This document shows positions 45,365 to 54,654 of a stretch of DNA of 64,000 nucleotides, piece after piece. Position 1 is the stretch's first letter. Each line of letters begins with the position of its first letter. The notes beneath the pieces were generated by a model. The model did no database searches and was not told the DNA's origin. It saw only the letters and a list, made by a program, of their open reading frames with translations. The stretch is from JAHEKD01 sp965204695 (GTDB taxonomy: Bacteria; Pseudomonadota; Gammaproteobacteria; Arenicellales; JAHEKD01): positions 3,968,001-4,032,000 of the forward strand of contig OZ242007.1 of NCBI GenBank assembly GCA_965204695.1, given 5' to 3'. The translations under genes and the position numbers were made by a program.

Positions 45365-47373
45365 TGCATAACTCTAAAAGCAACCTACCGACAAGATTCA
45401 ATAACCGAATCTATTTACTGCTCTGGTCGGCAGTAATCGCAGCTACTGCCTGGATGATGTACCTGGGTAAATCCGAAATCAAGTGGGCGTTTAAAGTGCC
45501 ACGAGAACTGCGCCTGAATTTAAAAGGGCACATATCGGGCTTTATGGATTGGTTAATCAATACTGCTGATTTGGGCCTGTTTAGTTTTTATGAATTAACT
45601 CGCGGCATTTCCTGGTTGTTGGAAAAACCTCTGGATTTCGCAACTGGTATTCTGGCCACTGGATTAATGTCGGGGGAAGGATCCAGCGCCATACAACTCA
45701 CACCGCCTTTGTCTTGGTTGGCAGTCATCGTGGCCTTGGTGTTGCTGGGTCGTTATGCGCGAGACTGGAAGTTAGCTGCATTCGTCGGTGCCTGTTTTGC
45801 ATACCTTGCTTTTTTTGGTCAGTGGCAAAGCGCGATGGTCACACTGTCGTCAATCATCATTGCGGTACCCTTAGGTGTGGTGGGAGGACTGTTACTGGGT
45901 ATAGCTGCTTACCGTTGGCGATGGTTTGAAAAGATTATTACCCCAGTGCTCGATCTTATGCAAACCGTCCCGGTGTTTGCTTATCTGGTTCCAATACTGT
46001 TTTTATTTGGATTCGGGCCAGTCGCTGCGATGATCGCAACGATCATTTATGCAATGCCGCCGATGGTCAGAGTGACTATCCTTTCTTTAAAACAGGTGCC
46101 GGATCAGTTTTTGGATTTGGGCAATGTTGTTGGTTGCACGGACCTGCAAATGTTAAGAAAAGTGTTGTTGCCCTCCGCCATGCCTTCACTGATGGTGGGC
46201 GTGAATCAGGTGATCATGCTGTCATTAAACATGGTCATCATTGCTTCGATGATTGGGGCTGGCGGCCTGGGATATGATGTCTTAACTGCATTAAGACGAC
46301 TTGATATTGGGGCGGGTGTCGAGTCTGGTCTGGCTATTGTGGTATTGGCTATCGCGCTTGATCGGCTCAGTCAGGCATTTGCCTTGCATAAAGATCAATT
46401 TCATTCTGTTGATTCGTCTTCATCATTTATACGTAGACACGCTTACACATTGTCTTGCCTGCTGATATTAGGGGTTATTACTGTTATCGGTCTATTTGTT
46501 CCTGCGTTACAACAATTTCCAGAATCCTTCTCGCTGACCACCGGTCAGTTTTGGGATGACTTGGTTAAGTTTATTAACGTCAATTACTTCGATCAGCTTG
46601 AAGCCTTTAAGGTATTTATTCTTCTCAATATTCTGGTTCCTCTCAAACGTTTTTTGCTTTCATTACCCTGGCCGATGGTTGTTTTGGCCGTGGGTTTAGC
46701 GGGTTACCAACTGGGTGGTTGGCGGTTGGCAATATTAACCACATTACTAAGTCTTTTTTGTGCGTTGGTTGGATTGTGGGACAAAACTATGGTCACCGTC
46801 TATCTGTGCGGAATTTCTGTCATTTTCGCTTCAATATTTGGAATTATTATCGGTGTAATTGCCGCGGAAAATCCGCGTTTTGGCCGAGTTGTGGAAATCG
46901 TTATCGATACTCTGCAAACCCTGCCTTCCTTTGTCTACCTGATGCCGGTGGTAATGTTGTTCAGAGTGGGTGATTTTGCGGCGATGATCGCCGTGATCGC
47001 CTATTCTATTGCACCAGCGATACGTTACACCTTGCACGGTATTCGTCAGGTTGATCCTCAATTAATCGAGGCGGGGATTGTCTCTGGCTGTACCCCCTGG
47101 CAAATCTTGACCAAAATTAAAATGAAAATGGCTTTTCCGGAAATCATGCTAGGCATAAATCAAACAGTGATGTTGGCCTTGTCGATGCTGGTAATCACTG
47201 CACTGGTGGGCACCCGGGAACTGGGCCAGGAAGTGTACATTGCCTTGACCAAAGCCGATGTCGGCAAAGGTATTGTGGCTGGATTGTGCGTGGCCTTTAT
47301 TGCGATTATCACTGACAGACTAATTAATGCCGCTGTCAGCAAATCAAAAAAACGTCTTGGATTACCGGTATGA
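45364..47373 (+). CDS. double-length betaine-type ABC permease
   Basis: 669 residues carrying two binding-protein-dependent permease domains in one chain. Each has an EAA-type loop: DLGNVVGCTDLQMLRKVLLP about residue 250, and EAGIVSGCTPWQILTKIKMK about residue 570. About 12 membrane helices in total. A usual ProW-type subunit is 300-400 residues and forms a dimer, so this is a fused dimer. It overlaps the ATPase gene (TGATG) and the next gene (ATGA), so the four genes are translationally coupled. Confidence 0.92.
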   Translation: MHNSKSNLPTRFNNRIYLLLWSAVIAATAWMMYLGKSEIKWAFKVPRELRLNLKGHISGFMDWLINTADLGLFSFYELTRGISWLLEKPLDFATGILATGLMSGEGSSAIQLTPPLSWLAVIVALVLLGRYARDWKLAAFVGACFAYLAFFGQWQSAMVTLSSIIIAVPLGVVGGLLLGIAAYRWRWFEKIITPVLDLMQTVPVFAYLVPILFLFGFGPVAAMIATIIYAMPPMVRVTILSLKQVPDQFLDLGNVVGCTDLQMLRKVLLPSAMPSLMVGVNQVIMLSLNMVIIASMIGAGGLGYDVLTALRRLDIGAGVESGLAIVVLAIALDRLSQAFALHKDQFHSVDSSSSFIRRHAYTLSCLLILGVITVIGLFVPALQQFPESFSLTTGQFWDDLVKFINVNYFDQLEAFKVFILLNILVPLKRFLLSLPWPMVVLAVGLAGYQLGGWRLAILTTLLSLFCALVGLWDKTMVTVYLCGISVIFASIFGIIIGVIAAENPRFGRVVEIVIDTLQTLPSFVYLMPVVMLFRVGDFAAMIAVIAYSIAPAIRYTLHGIRQVDPQLIEAGIVSGCTPWQILTKIKMKMAFPEIMLGINQTVMLALSMLVITALVGTRELGQEVYIALTKADVGKGIVAGLCVAFIAIITDRLINAAVSKSKKRLGLPV

Positions 47374-49814
47374 ATCAAATTACTCCATCTCATGCTCAAG
47401 TGGTTGTTATTGGCGGAGGGATCATCGGTTGTTCAACGGCATTCCACCTGGCTAAGGAGCATAATGTTGACGTGGTGCTACTGGAGCGTGGCAAACTCAC
47501 CTGTGGTACAAGCTTTCATGCGGCTGGGTTGGTTGGTCAGCTTAGGAGTAATGCATCAATTACCCGGTTGCTCAAATACAGTGTTGAGTTGTACGAGACT
47601 ATTGAGCAGGAAACGGGTTTAGCTTCAGGTTGGAAACAAAATGGCGGACTACGCTTGGCTAACAATCAGGAGCGGTGGACTGAAATCAAGCGTCAAACTA
47701 CTACGGCTCGTTCATTTGGTCTGGAAATGCATTTGCTCAGTCCTAAAGAAGCTAAAGATTTATGGCCCTTAATGGATGAAAGCGATCTGGTTGGCGCAGC
47801 ATATTTGCCTTCCGATGGTCAAGCAAATCCATCGGACTTGACTCAGTCGTTGGCCAAGGGTGCGCGTATGCATGGTGTAAATATCATCGAAGATATTTTG
47901 GTTAAAAAAATAAACACCAAAAATAATAGAGTGGTTTCAGTTGAGACAGACAAGGGCAGTATACAATGTGAAAAACTGGTAGTCTGTGCGGGGCAGTGGA
48001 GTAAAGAAATTGGACGCATGTCTGGGGTCAACATTCCACTGCAATCCATGCAGCATCAGTATATTGTGACTGAGCCGATGGGTGTGCCAGCAGATTTACC
48101 TACTTTGCGTGATCCAGATCGGTTGACCTATTTTAAAGAGGAAGTGGGCGGTTTGGTGATGGGGGGATATGAGCCCAACCCTAAACCCTGGGATGTTGAA
48201 TCTATTCCTTCAGATTTCAAATTCTCTTTGCTTAACAGCGATTGGGATCACTTTGAACAATTGATGGAGCAAGCGTTGATTCGAGTGCCGGGGCTGGAGC
48301 GAGCAGGCGTCAAGTCACTCATTAATGGCCCAGAATCATTCACAATCGATGGCAATTTTATCCTAGGTGAGGCGCCGGAAATTAAAAATTATTTTGTCGG
48401 GACCGGATTTAATGCTTATGGGATTGCCGCTGCAGGAGGTGCGGGGAAGGCCTTGGCAGCCTGGGTGGTAACTGGAGAGCAGCCCATGGATTTATGGGTA
48501 GTGGACATTCGCCGCTTTTCTCAAATGCATCGTGATGAAGATTGGATTAAGACCAGAACTGTTGAAGCCTGTGCCAAGCACTACACCATGGCTTGGCCGC
48601 ATGAAGAGTATCGAAGCGGGCGCCCGTTATTAACATCGCCTTTGTATAAACGTTTGCAAAACTACGGTGCATGTTTCGGGTCTAAATTAGGCTGGGAGCG
48701 CCCTAACTGGTTTGCACCAGAAGGTATACAGCCTGAAGATGAATATTCATTTGGTCGGCAGAACTGGTTTAAGCATGTCGGTGAAGAGCATTCACTTGTG
48801 CGTAACACTGTTGGTTTATTTGATGTATCGTCATTCGCTAAATTTGAACTTACAGGTAAAGATGCCACTGCCGCACTCGATTGGATTTGTGCCAATCATG
48901 TGACCCGCTCACCCGGACGAGTGACTTATACACAATTGCTTAATTCTCGTGGTGGTATTGAATGTGATCTGACTGTGGCTCAACTTGATCAAGAGTTATT
49001 TTATATTGTGACCGGAACTGGATTTCGGGTTCACGATTTTGCCTGGATACAAAGTCATATCCCTGGGAATTGTCAAGCTGAACTAACGGATGTTACTGAG
49101 CAGTACGGCACCTTGTCATTAATGGGGCCTAACTCAAGAGATGTTTTGCAAGCAGTTACAGACAATGATTGTTCAAATGCTGCATTTCCTTTTACCCATG
49201 TAAGAATATTGAATATAGCAGGCCATTCAATTCGAGCACTGCGAATGACCTACGTGGGTGAATTGGGTTGGGAATTGCATATTCCATTGGCTGCAACGGG
49301 AGACGTTTTTGATGTACTGATGGAGGTCGGTAAACCGTTTGGCATTCGCCCGGTTGGTTACAGGGCTATTGAATCGTTGCGTCTTGAAAAAGGTTATCGT
49401 GCCTGGGGATCTGATATTACCCCGAACGATTCTCCATTCGAAGCCGGTTTAGGCTGGGCAGTTAAACTTAAATCTGATAGCGATTTTGTCGGTCGAGAGG
49501 CAGCTATGGTAGCCTCTAAAACTATACGAAAAAAACAGTTGGTTTGCTTTACCGTTGATGACCCGAAAATTTCATTACTGGGTAGAGAAACCATTTTACG
49601 CAATGGTCAGATTGTAGGTTATCTAAGCAGCGGGGGATACGGTTACACCATTGAGAAGTCAATCGGCTATGGCTATGTGAGAAATGATACTGGCGTGGAT
49701 GATTGTTATCTCAACAATGCAGACTATCATTTGGTTGTTGCAGAAGATAAAGTGCCAGCAACGATTCATTTACAGCCGCTTTATGATCCAAAGGGTCAGC
49801 GTGTCAGAATGTAG
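47370..49814 (+). CDS. dimethylglycine/sarcosine dehydrogenase-family flavoprotein
   Basis: 814 residues. FAD domain starts VVVIGGGIIGCSTAFHLA; His50 in GTSFHAAGL matches the residue that covalently holds FAD in dimethylglycine and sarcosine dehydrogenases. A central FAO_M-type linker is followed by the C-terminal aminomethyltransferase-like folate-binding half (FDVSSFAKFELTGKDATAAL; YVGELGWELHIP; ESLRLEKGYRAWGSDITPND). The enzyme oxidatively removes N-methyl groups, passing the one-carbon unit to tetrahydrofolate. The 4-bp overlap with the permease gene links uptake to demethylation. Confidence 0.93.
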   Translation: MNQITPSHAQVVVIGGGIIGCSTAFHLAKEHNVDVVLLERGKLTCGTSFHAAGLVGQLRSNASITRLLKYSVELYETIEQETGLASGWKQNGGLRLANNQERWTEIKRQTTTARSFGLEMHLLSPKEAKDLWPLMDESDLVGAAYLPSDGQANPSDLTQSLAKGARMHGVNIIEDILVKKINTKNNRVVSVETDKGSIQCEKLVVCAGQWSKEIGRMSGVNIPLQSMQHQYIVTEPMGVPADLPTLRDPDRLTYFKEEVGGLVMGGYEPNPKPWDVESIPSDFKFSLLNSDWDHFEQLMEQALIRVPGLERAGVKSLINGPESFTIDGNFILGEAPEIKNYFVGTGFNAYGIAAAGGAGKALAAWVVTGEQPMDLWVVDIRRFSQMHRDEDWIKTRTVEACAKHYTMAWPHEEYRSGRPLLTSPLYKRLQNYGACFGSKLGWERPNWFAPEGIQPEDEYSFGRQNWFKHVGEEHSLVRNTVGLFDVSSFAKFELTGKDATAALDWICANHVTRSPGRVTYTQLLNSRGGIECDLTVAQLDQELFYIVTGTGFRVHDFAWIQSHIPGNCQAELTDVTEQYGTLSLMGPNSRDVLQAVTDNDCSNAAFPFTHVRILNIAGHSIRALRMTYVGELGWELHIPLAATGDVFDVLMEVGKPFGIRPVGYRAIESLRLEKGYRAWGSDITPNDSPFEAGLGWAVKLKSDSDFVGREAAMVASKTIRKKQLVCFTVDDPKISLLGRETILRNGQIVGYLSSGGYGYTIEKSIGYGYVRNDTGVDDCYLNNADYHLVVAEDKVPATIHLQPLYDPKGQRVRM

Positions 49815-49830
49815 GGGCTAATTCAGCGTC

Positions 49831-50099
49831 CGTGAGTTACAGGCAAAGATTATCATTATTGACGGCGGTGCAATCGGAACCACTATGGCTTATCATTTTG
49901 CCGATGTAGGTGAAACGGATGTTATCCTACTGAAAAAATCGCAACTGACACATGGATGTCCTTGGTATGCAGCGGGCTTAGTTGGTCAACTTCAGGCAAA
50001 TGAAATTTAACCCGGTTGATGCGAAATTCTGTCGCTTACGCGACCGCTAATAAAACTGATCAGCTATTTATTTTAAATTTCACAATTCCTTTACTTTGA
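49831..50099 (+). pseudogene. decayed paralogue of the flavoprotein dehydrogenase
   Basis: The frame from 49831 reads KIIIIDGGAIGTTMAYHFAD and then YAAGLVGQLQANEI, parallel to the N-terminus of the dehydrogenase just upstream, and stops at 50010. After a frameshift the parallel continues (LTRLMRNSVAYATANKTDQL) to a stop at 50099. The flavin-binding His is replaced by Tyr. No start and no remainder: a truncated, frameshifted remnant about 90 residues long. Confidence 0.8.
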
Positions 50100-50216
50100 G
50101 GTCTAGAGCTGGATTGTCGTAATAGATTTGCTTAGATTTAAATTATCAGTTTATATTTTATTGAGAACCTATAAAATGTATTGAATGAATCACTAAACGC
50201 ATCCGAAATAGAATAG

Positions 50217-53069
50217 ATGACAGAAGAATTTAGAGTCATTAATTGCATAAAACACCACTTGCTAACATTAAAGTCTGGCATGAGTAGTGCTGTTGTTCCA
50301 ATACTTTTGTGGGGTTTTATTTTTACCACACTGCTTAGTGTAAATATCGATGTTCGAGCGGATAAACAAAAACTAATCCCTTATAAGATTGAACAGACGA
50401 CGTTAGGCAACGGTCTTAAAGTAGTATTTGTTCCCATGCCATCGGAAGGTCTGGTGACTTACTGGACACTTGTTAAAGTTGGTAGCGGGGTTGAAGTTGA
50501 GCCGGGAAAGTCAGGCTTTGCGCATTTTTTTGAGCACATGTTGTTTCGTGGGGAGGAATTGCCTGGGGAGCAGATTTTTATTAATCAAAATGCTTATACG
50601 ACTGATGATTTCACTGCCTACCATTCAAGTGTTGCAAGTGAGGATCTTCCACGACTTATTGAAATTGAATCCCACCGATTCCAAAACCTAGATTACTCAG
50701 AAGAAATCTTCCGTACTGAGGCAGGCGCCGTTTACGGTGAGTATCAAAAAGAAATCGCATCGCCCTGGAATGCCCTTAGTGAAGTTTTATTGGGAGAAGC
50801 GTTTAAAGTGCATCCTTATAACCATAGCCCTTTAGGACACAAAAAGGATATCTTGGGCATGCCTGAGCTTTATGATTATTCACTTGAATTCTATCGGCGC
50901 TATTATCGTCCTGACAATATGATTATTATGGTTGTCGGTGATTTTGAAATCGACCGAACTCTAGAGTTAATACAAAGTAATTATCAGGATTTCAAGCCGG
51001 GATATGATCCTATTCCGGTTCCCGTAGAACCTGAACAAATCAAGCAGCGTCGTTCCAAAATTTCTTTCGAGACAAATACCCAGCCTTTGATTTCTATCGC
51101 TTTTAAGAGCCCGGCATTTGATTTGCAAAATAAAGCATCACTTGCAGGCCTTTTATTAGGGGAGTTAATAGCAGGTCAATTCTCACCACTTTATGAAAAA
51201 CTTTTGCTGGACCAACGTCGTATTGATGGCATGTGGTCATGGTTTAACCAGCGTCTTGACCCTAAGCTCTGGGGTATTTCGTTGAGATTAAAGGATGCCA
51301 ATGATATCGCATCTGTTGAAAATGAGGTTTGGGCAGCGATTCAACAGTTGCGCGACAATCCTGTGAGTCAGAAGTCTCTAGAAACGGTACGCTCATATTT
51401 ACGTAATCAATTCTTAAATCAACTCAGTAGTCCATTTGATTTGGCCAGTGCTATTGCGCGTTTGACAGCTACAACCGGTGATGCGACCACGATAGAGAAA
51501 TTTTATGCTGCTATTGAGACAATAACACCAGCCGATATTCAACAAACTGCAAACCAATGGCTGCGTAGTGAGGCTAGTACAGTTGTAGTTTTACACTCTG
51601 ATGAAGATGATATTTCTGCAAGTACGCAAGAAAATAATAATAGTATCCTCATGCCTGCTTCAAGCGACCCAATAATCACCATTAAATTTTGGATTAAAGT
51701 AGGTAGTCAAGATGATCAGTCTGGGAAGGAAGGTATTGCGTCTATCACCTGCTCGATGGTGGCTAATGCGGGTAGTAAGAATTATAGCCTAGCCGAGCTG
51801 ATTAAATTGAGAGATCCTTTAGGCACCCAACTTGACTATATTGTCGATAAGGAAATGACAACAATTACATGGTCAATTCCATATGCTAATCTCGATCAAT
51901 TTTATGAATTATTAATCGAGACTATTCTTAATCCGGGTTTTCGCACAGAAGATTTTGAACGAATCGTTGACAAAAATATGAATCGTTTACGGAAACGTTT
52001 TCCTAACGAATCGGATGAAGAACTTGCTCAGTTCGCTCTTTCTGCTGAGATATTTAGAGATACTCCCTATGAACACCATGTTCAGGGTACGGTTGATTCA
52101 CTATCAACTTTGACAGTCGAGGATGTTAAAGATTTTTATAAAAAATACTATACTCGCGAAAACATCGTATTCGCAATTTCAGGAAATTATCCACAATGGT
52201 TGCCTAAGAGATTAGAGGCTGACTTGTTTCGACTGGATCAAGGAATACCGCAGCAGAGCGTTGATCTTAATTTGAAGCCGATTAAAGGCCGTCGTGTAAT
52301 ACTGATTAATAAACCGCAGGCAGCAACTTCCATCAGCTTTGGGTTTCCTATAGAGGTACGGCGCGGAGAAAGAGAGTTTTATGCATTATCAATTGCAAAC
52401 GCTTGGCTGGGTCAACATCGGCAAGGATTTGGTCGTTTATTTGATTTAATTCGCCACAAGCGGGGTCTTAATTACGGTAACTATTCTTACCTTGAAGCAT
52501 TTCGATGGCGACCCTATCGTCTTCTTCCCTTATCCGGATTTGGACGACAGCAACAAATTTTTGAAGTTTGGATTCGTTCATTACCATCTGAGCACGCAGA
52601 CTTTGCATTACGTATAGCGCTTAGAGAGCTTGATAGTTTGAGTCGAAACGGGCTAAGTCAGGAAGATTTTGATCGAACACGAAAATATTTAAATCGTTAC
52701 TCTCGGTTTTTTGCTATTAGCGATAAAGATAAACTGGGTTACGCTGTGGATGATGCTTATTACAATATATCAGAAGGGCACCTTTCACTACTTCGTCGTA
52801 TGACAGATGAGCTGACACTTGAAGAGGTTAATGCAGCTATTGCAAAATATTTAAAAACACAGAACCTGGTGATTACAATCGTAACCGATGATGCACAGGC
52901 AATGAGAGATGTTTTGGTAAGCGACACACCGAGCCCAATTCATTATAAACAGCAAATGGACAAAGCAATTTTGGTTGAAGATAAGGAAGTTTTAAATTAT
53001 CCGTTGGATATAGATGCAAACCAAATAAAAATAATTACTCCTGCTCAAGTTTTTGAGCTTGGTGAGTAG
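50217..53069 (+). CDS. M16-family zinc metallopeptidase, two-domain fusion
   Basis: 950 residues. A hydrophobic N-terminal segment (VVPILLWGFIFTTLLSVNI) directs it to the periplasm. First half: inverted zinc motif HFFEH (His103, Glu106, His107) and the downstream EAGAVYGEYQKE helix with the third ligand. Second half: an M16 fold without the HxxEH motif, as in the pseudo-subunit of processing peptidases. Start may be Met22 (50280). A lone gene; it probably degrades peptides in the periplasm. Confidence 0.92.
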   Translation: MTEEFRVINCIKHHLLTLKSGMSSAVVPILLWGFIFTTLLSVNIDVRADKQKLIPYKIEQTTLGNGLKVVFVPMPSEGLVTYWTLVKVGSGVEVEPGKSGFAHFFEHMLFRGEELPGEQIFINQNAYTTDDFTAYHSSVASEDLPRLIEIESHRFQNLDYSEEIFRTEAGAVYGEYQKEIASPWNALSEVLLGEAFKVHPYNHSPLGHKKDILGMPELYDYSLEFYRRYYRPDNMIIMVVGDFEIDRTLELIQSNYQDFKPGYDPIPVPVEPEQIKQRRSKISFETNTQPLISIAFKSPAFDLQNKASLAGLLLGELIAGQFSPLYEKLLLDQRRIDGMWSWFNQRLDPKLWGISLRLKDANDIASVENEVWAAIQQLRDNPVSQKSLETVRSYLRNQFLNQLSSPFDLASAIARLTATTGDATTIEKFYAAIETITPADIQQTANQWLRSEASTVVVLHSDEDDISASTQENNNSILMPASSDPIITIKFWIKVGSQDDQSGKEGIASITCSMVANAGSKNYSLAELIKLRDPLGTQLDYIVDKEMTTITWSIPYANLDQFYELLIETILNPGFRTEDFERIVDKNMNRLRKRFPNESDEELAQFALSAEIFRDTPYEHHVQGTVDSLSTLTVEDVKDFYKKYYTRENIVFAISGNYPQWLPKRLEADLFRLDQGIPQQSVDLNLKPIKGRRVILINKPQAATSISFGFPIEVRRGEREFYALSIANAWLGQHRQGFGRLFDLIRHKRGLNYGNYSYLEAFRWRPYRLLPLSGFGRQQQIFEVWIRSLPSEHADFALRIALRELDSLSRNGLSQEDFDRTRKYLNRYSRFFAISDKDKLGYAVDDAYYNISEGHLSLLRRMTDELTLEEVNAAIAKYLKTQNLVITIVTDDAQAMRDVLVSDTPSPIHYKQQMDKAILVEDKEVLNYPLDIDANQIKIITPAQVFELGE

Positions 53070-53251
53070 ACCAAGGAATGAATAGGTAGTAAAAATCCCT
53101 GTCAAACTACCCAGTTGTTAGTGAAGTTGTTAAGTATTTAAAGTGAAAGAGGAGTGCTTTAGACAATTGGGCTAATTATTGTCGGTTGACATGGTTGGTT
53201 TGCATACGATTTAATCCTTACGTCCCCTTTATGCCATAAAATAAAATTTAC

Positions 53252-54352
53252 ATGAAGATTGAATCAAATCCTTTTATTGATAAACCCAAGAGACGGCCTA
53301 CACAAGACGGTTTATACAGCGAAGCCGAAGTCGGTCTGGCGAACCGCAATTCTGGGATGCTCTTGGAATTTTTAGATCAGGATATTACGCCTATAGGCGC
53401 ACATTATTTACTTAATCACTTTGATGTTCCAATTATTAATGAAGACGAATTTGTTCTGAATTTCATTGGCGCTTTTGATAATTCATACCAACTAGGTTTG
53501 GCAGAAATAAGATCATTACCCAAGATTTCAATGCCTGTGACAATGGAATGTGCTGGTAATGGACGGGCAGGTGTTAGTCCCCGATCACATTCAATGCCAT
53601 GGCAATACGGGGCAGTAGGGACTTCAATTTGGACAGGTACTTTGCTTGCCCCATTAATAGAAAAAGCTAAGCCTTGTAACAAGGTGGTTGAAATAAGTTT
53701 TCTTGGTGCTGATCGAGGATTTGATAAGGGAATTGAACATAATTTTGGTCGAAGTTTAACGATTTCTCAGTTGGCTGAGTTAGACGTATTATTAGTATAT
53801 GAGATGAATGGCATACCTTTGTTGCCTCAACACGGTGCACCACTTCGAATTATTGTCCCGGGCTGGTATGGTATGGCGAGTGTTAAATGGTTGAATACCA
53901 TTGAAGCGTTGACTCAGCCGTTTGATGGGCACCAACAAGTCGGCACATATCGTTTTAAGAATAGTGATGATGACAGCGGCATTCCTATCACTAGTATTCG
54001 GGTGAAATCACTTATGCAACCACCTGGCATTCCTGATTGGCAAACCCGAAAGCGTCAGATTGAATCAGGATCGGTGAAATTGATTGGCAAGGCCTGGTCA
54101 GGGACAGGGCGAACCATTACTAGAGTAGAAGTGGGTATAAATGATCAATGGTTTAAAGCTGAGCTTGGTGAACAGCTTGATACTTATGCCTGGGTTAAAT
54201 GGCACTATAACTGGCATGCTGAACCTGGGAGTTACGTTTTACGTTGTAAAGCTACTGATAGTAAGGGCAATGTCCAGCCGCTTGATCCACCGTGGGATGT
54301 GTCCGGTTTTGCCAATAATGCGGCACAAAAAGTTCACGTTTATGTACGTTAA
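53252..54352 (+). CDS. sulfite-oxidase-like molybdopterin enzyme
   Basis: 366 residues. The molybdenum-cofactor domain includes the metal-ligating Cys100 in MECAGNGRAG, with SMPWQYGAVGTSIWTGTLLA following, and a C-terminal dimerisation domain (GKAWSGTGRTITRVEVGIND; YVLRCKATDSKGNVQPLD). No signal peptide and no haem domain are visible, unlike SorA, so it is cytoplasmic or exported by another route. Likely oxidises a sulfite-type substrate; the electron partner is not in the window. Confidence 0.92.
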   Translation: MKIESNPFIDKPKRRPTQDGLYSEAEVGLANRNSGMLLEFLDQDITPIGAHYLLNHFDVPIINEDEFVLNFIGAFDNSYQLGLAEIRSLPKISMPVTMECAGNGRAGVSPRSHSMPWQYGAVGTSIWTGTLLAPLIEKAKPCNKVVEISFLGADRGFDKGIEHNFGRSLTISQLAELDVLLVYEMNGIPLLPQHGAPLRIIVPGWYGMASVKWLNTIEALTQPFDGHQQVGTYRFKNSDDDSGIPITSIRVKSLMQPPGIPDWQTRKRQIESGSVKLIGKAWSGTGRTITRVEVGINDQWFKAELGEQLDTYAWVKWHYNWHAEPGSYVLRCKATDSKGNVQPLDPPWDVSGFANNAAQKVHVYVR

Positions 54353-54654
54353 TTTAAATGTAATGGTTAGAAGAGAATAACTATATTGGGAAATAATGGA
54401 GTTATGTGGTTTGGTAAAAATAAAATCAGGATGAAGATTCCGATTTTGCAAGTTATGCTCAGAATAGTCTTTTTGTTTAGATCGACTATTTAATTCTTTT
54501 TTAGAATAATCAGTTTTTTGTGAGTGACGTCATGTCCGCATCTTAAAAATCTGCAAGATTAAAGTCACTGTTTGATTGGAAATGTAAATCAACTGAAAAT
54601 TGCAGCTATAAAAATGTTATGCTTTGTCAGTATTATTTATAAAAACCAAATACT
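54353..54654. other. AT-rich intergenic region
   Basis: About 300 bp before the CHASE2 gene. Probably holds its promoter. No hairpin, repeat or small gene is supported. Confidence 0.3.
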
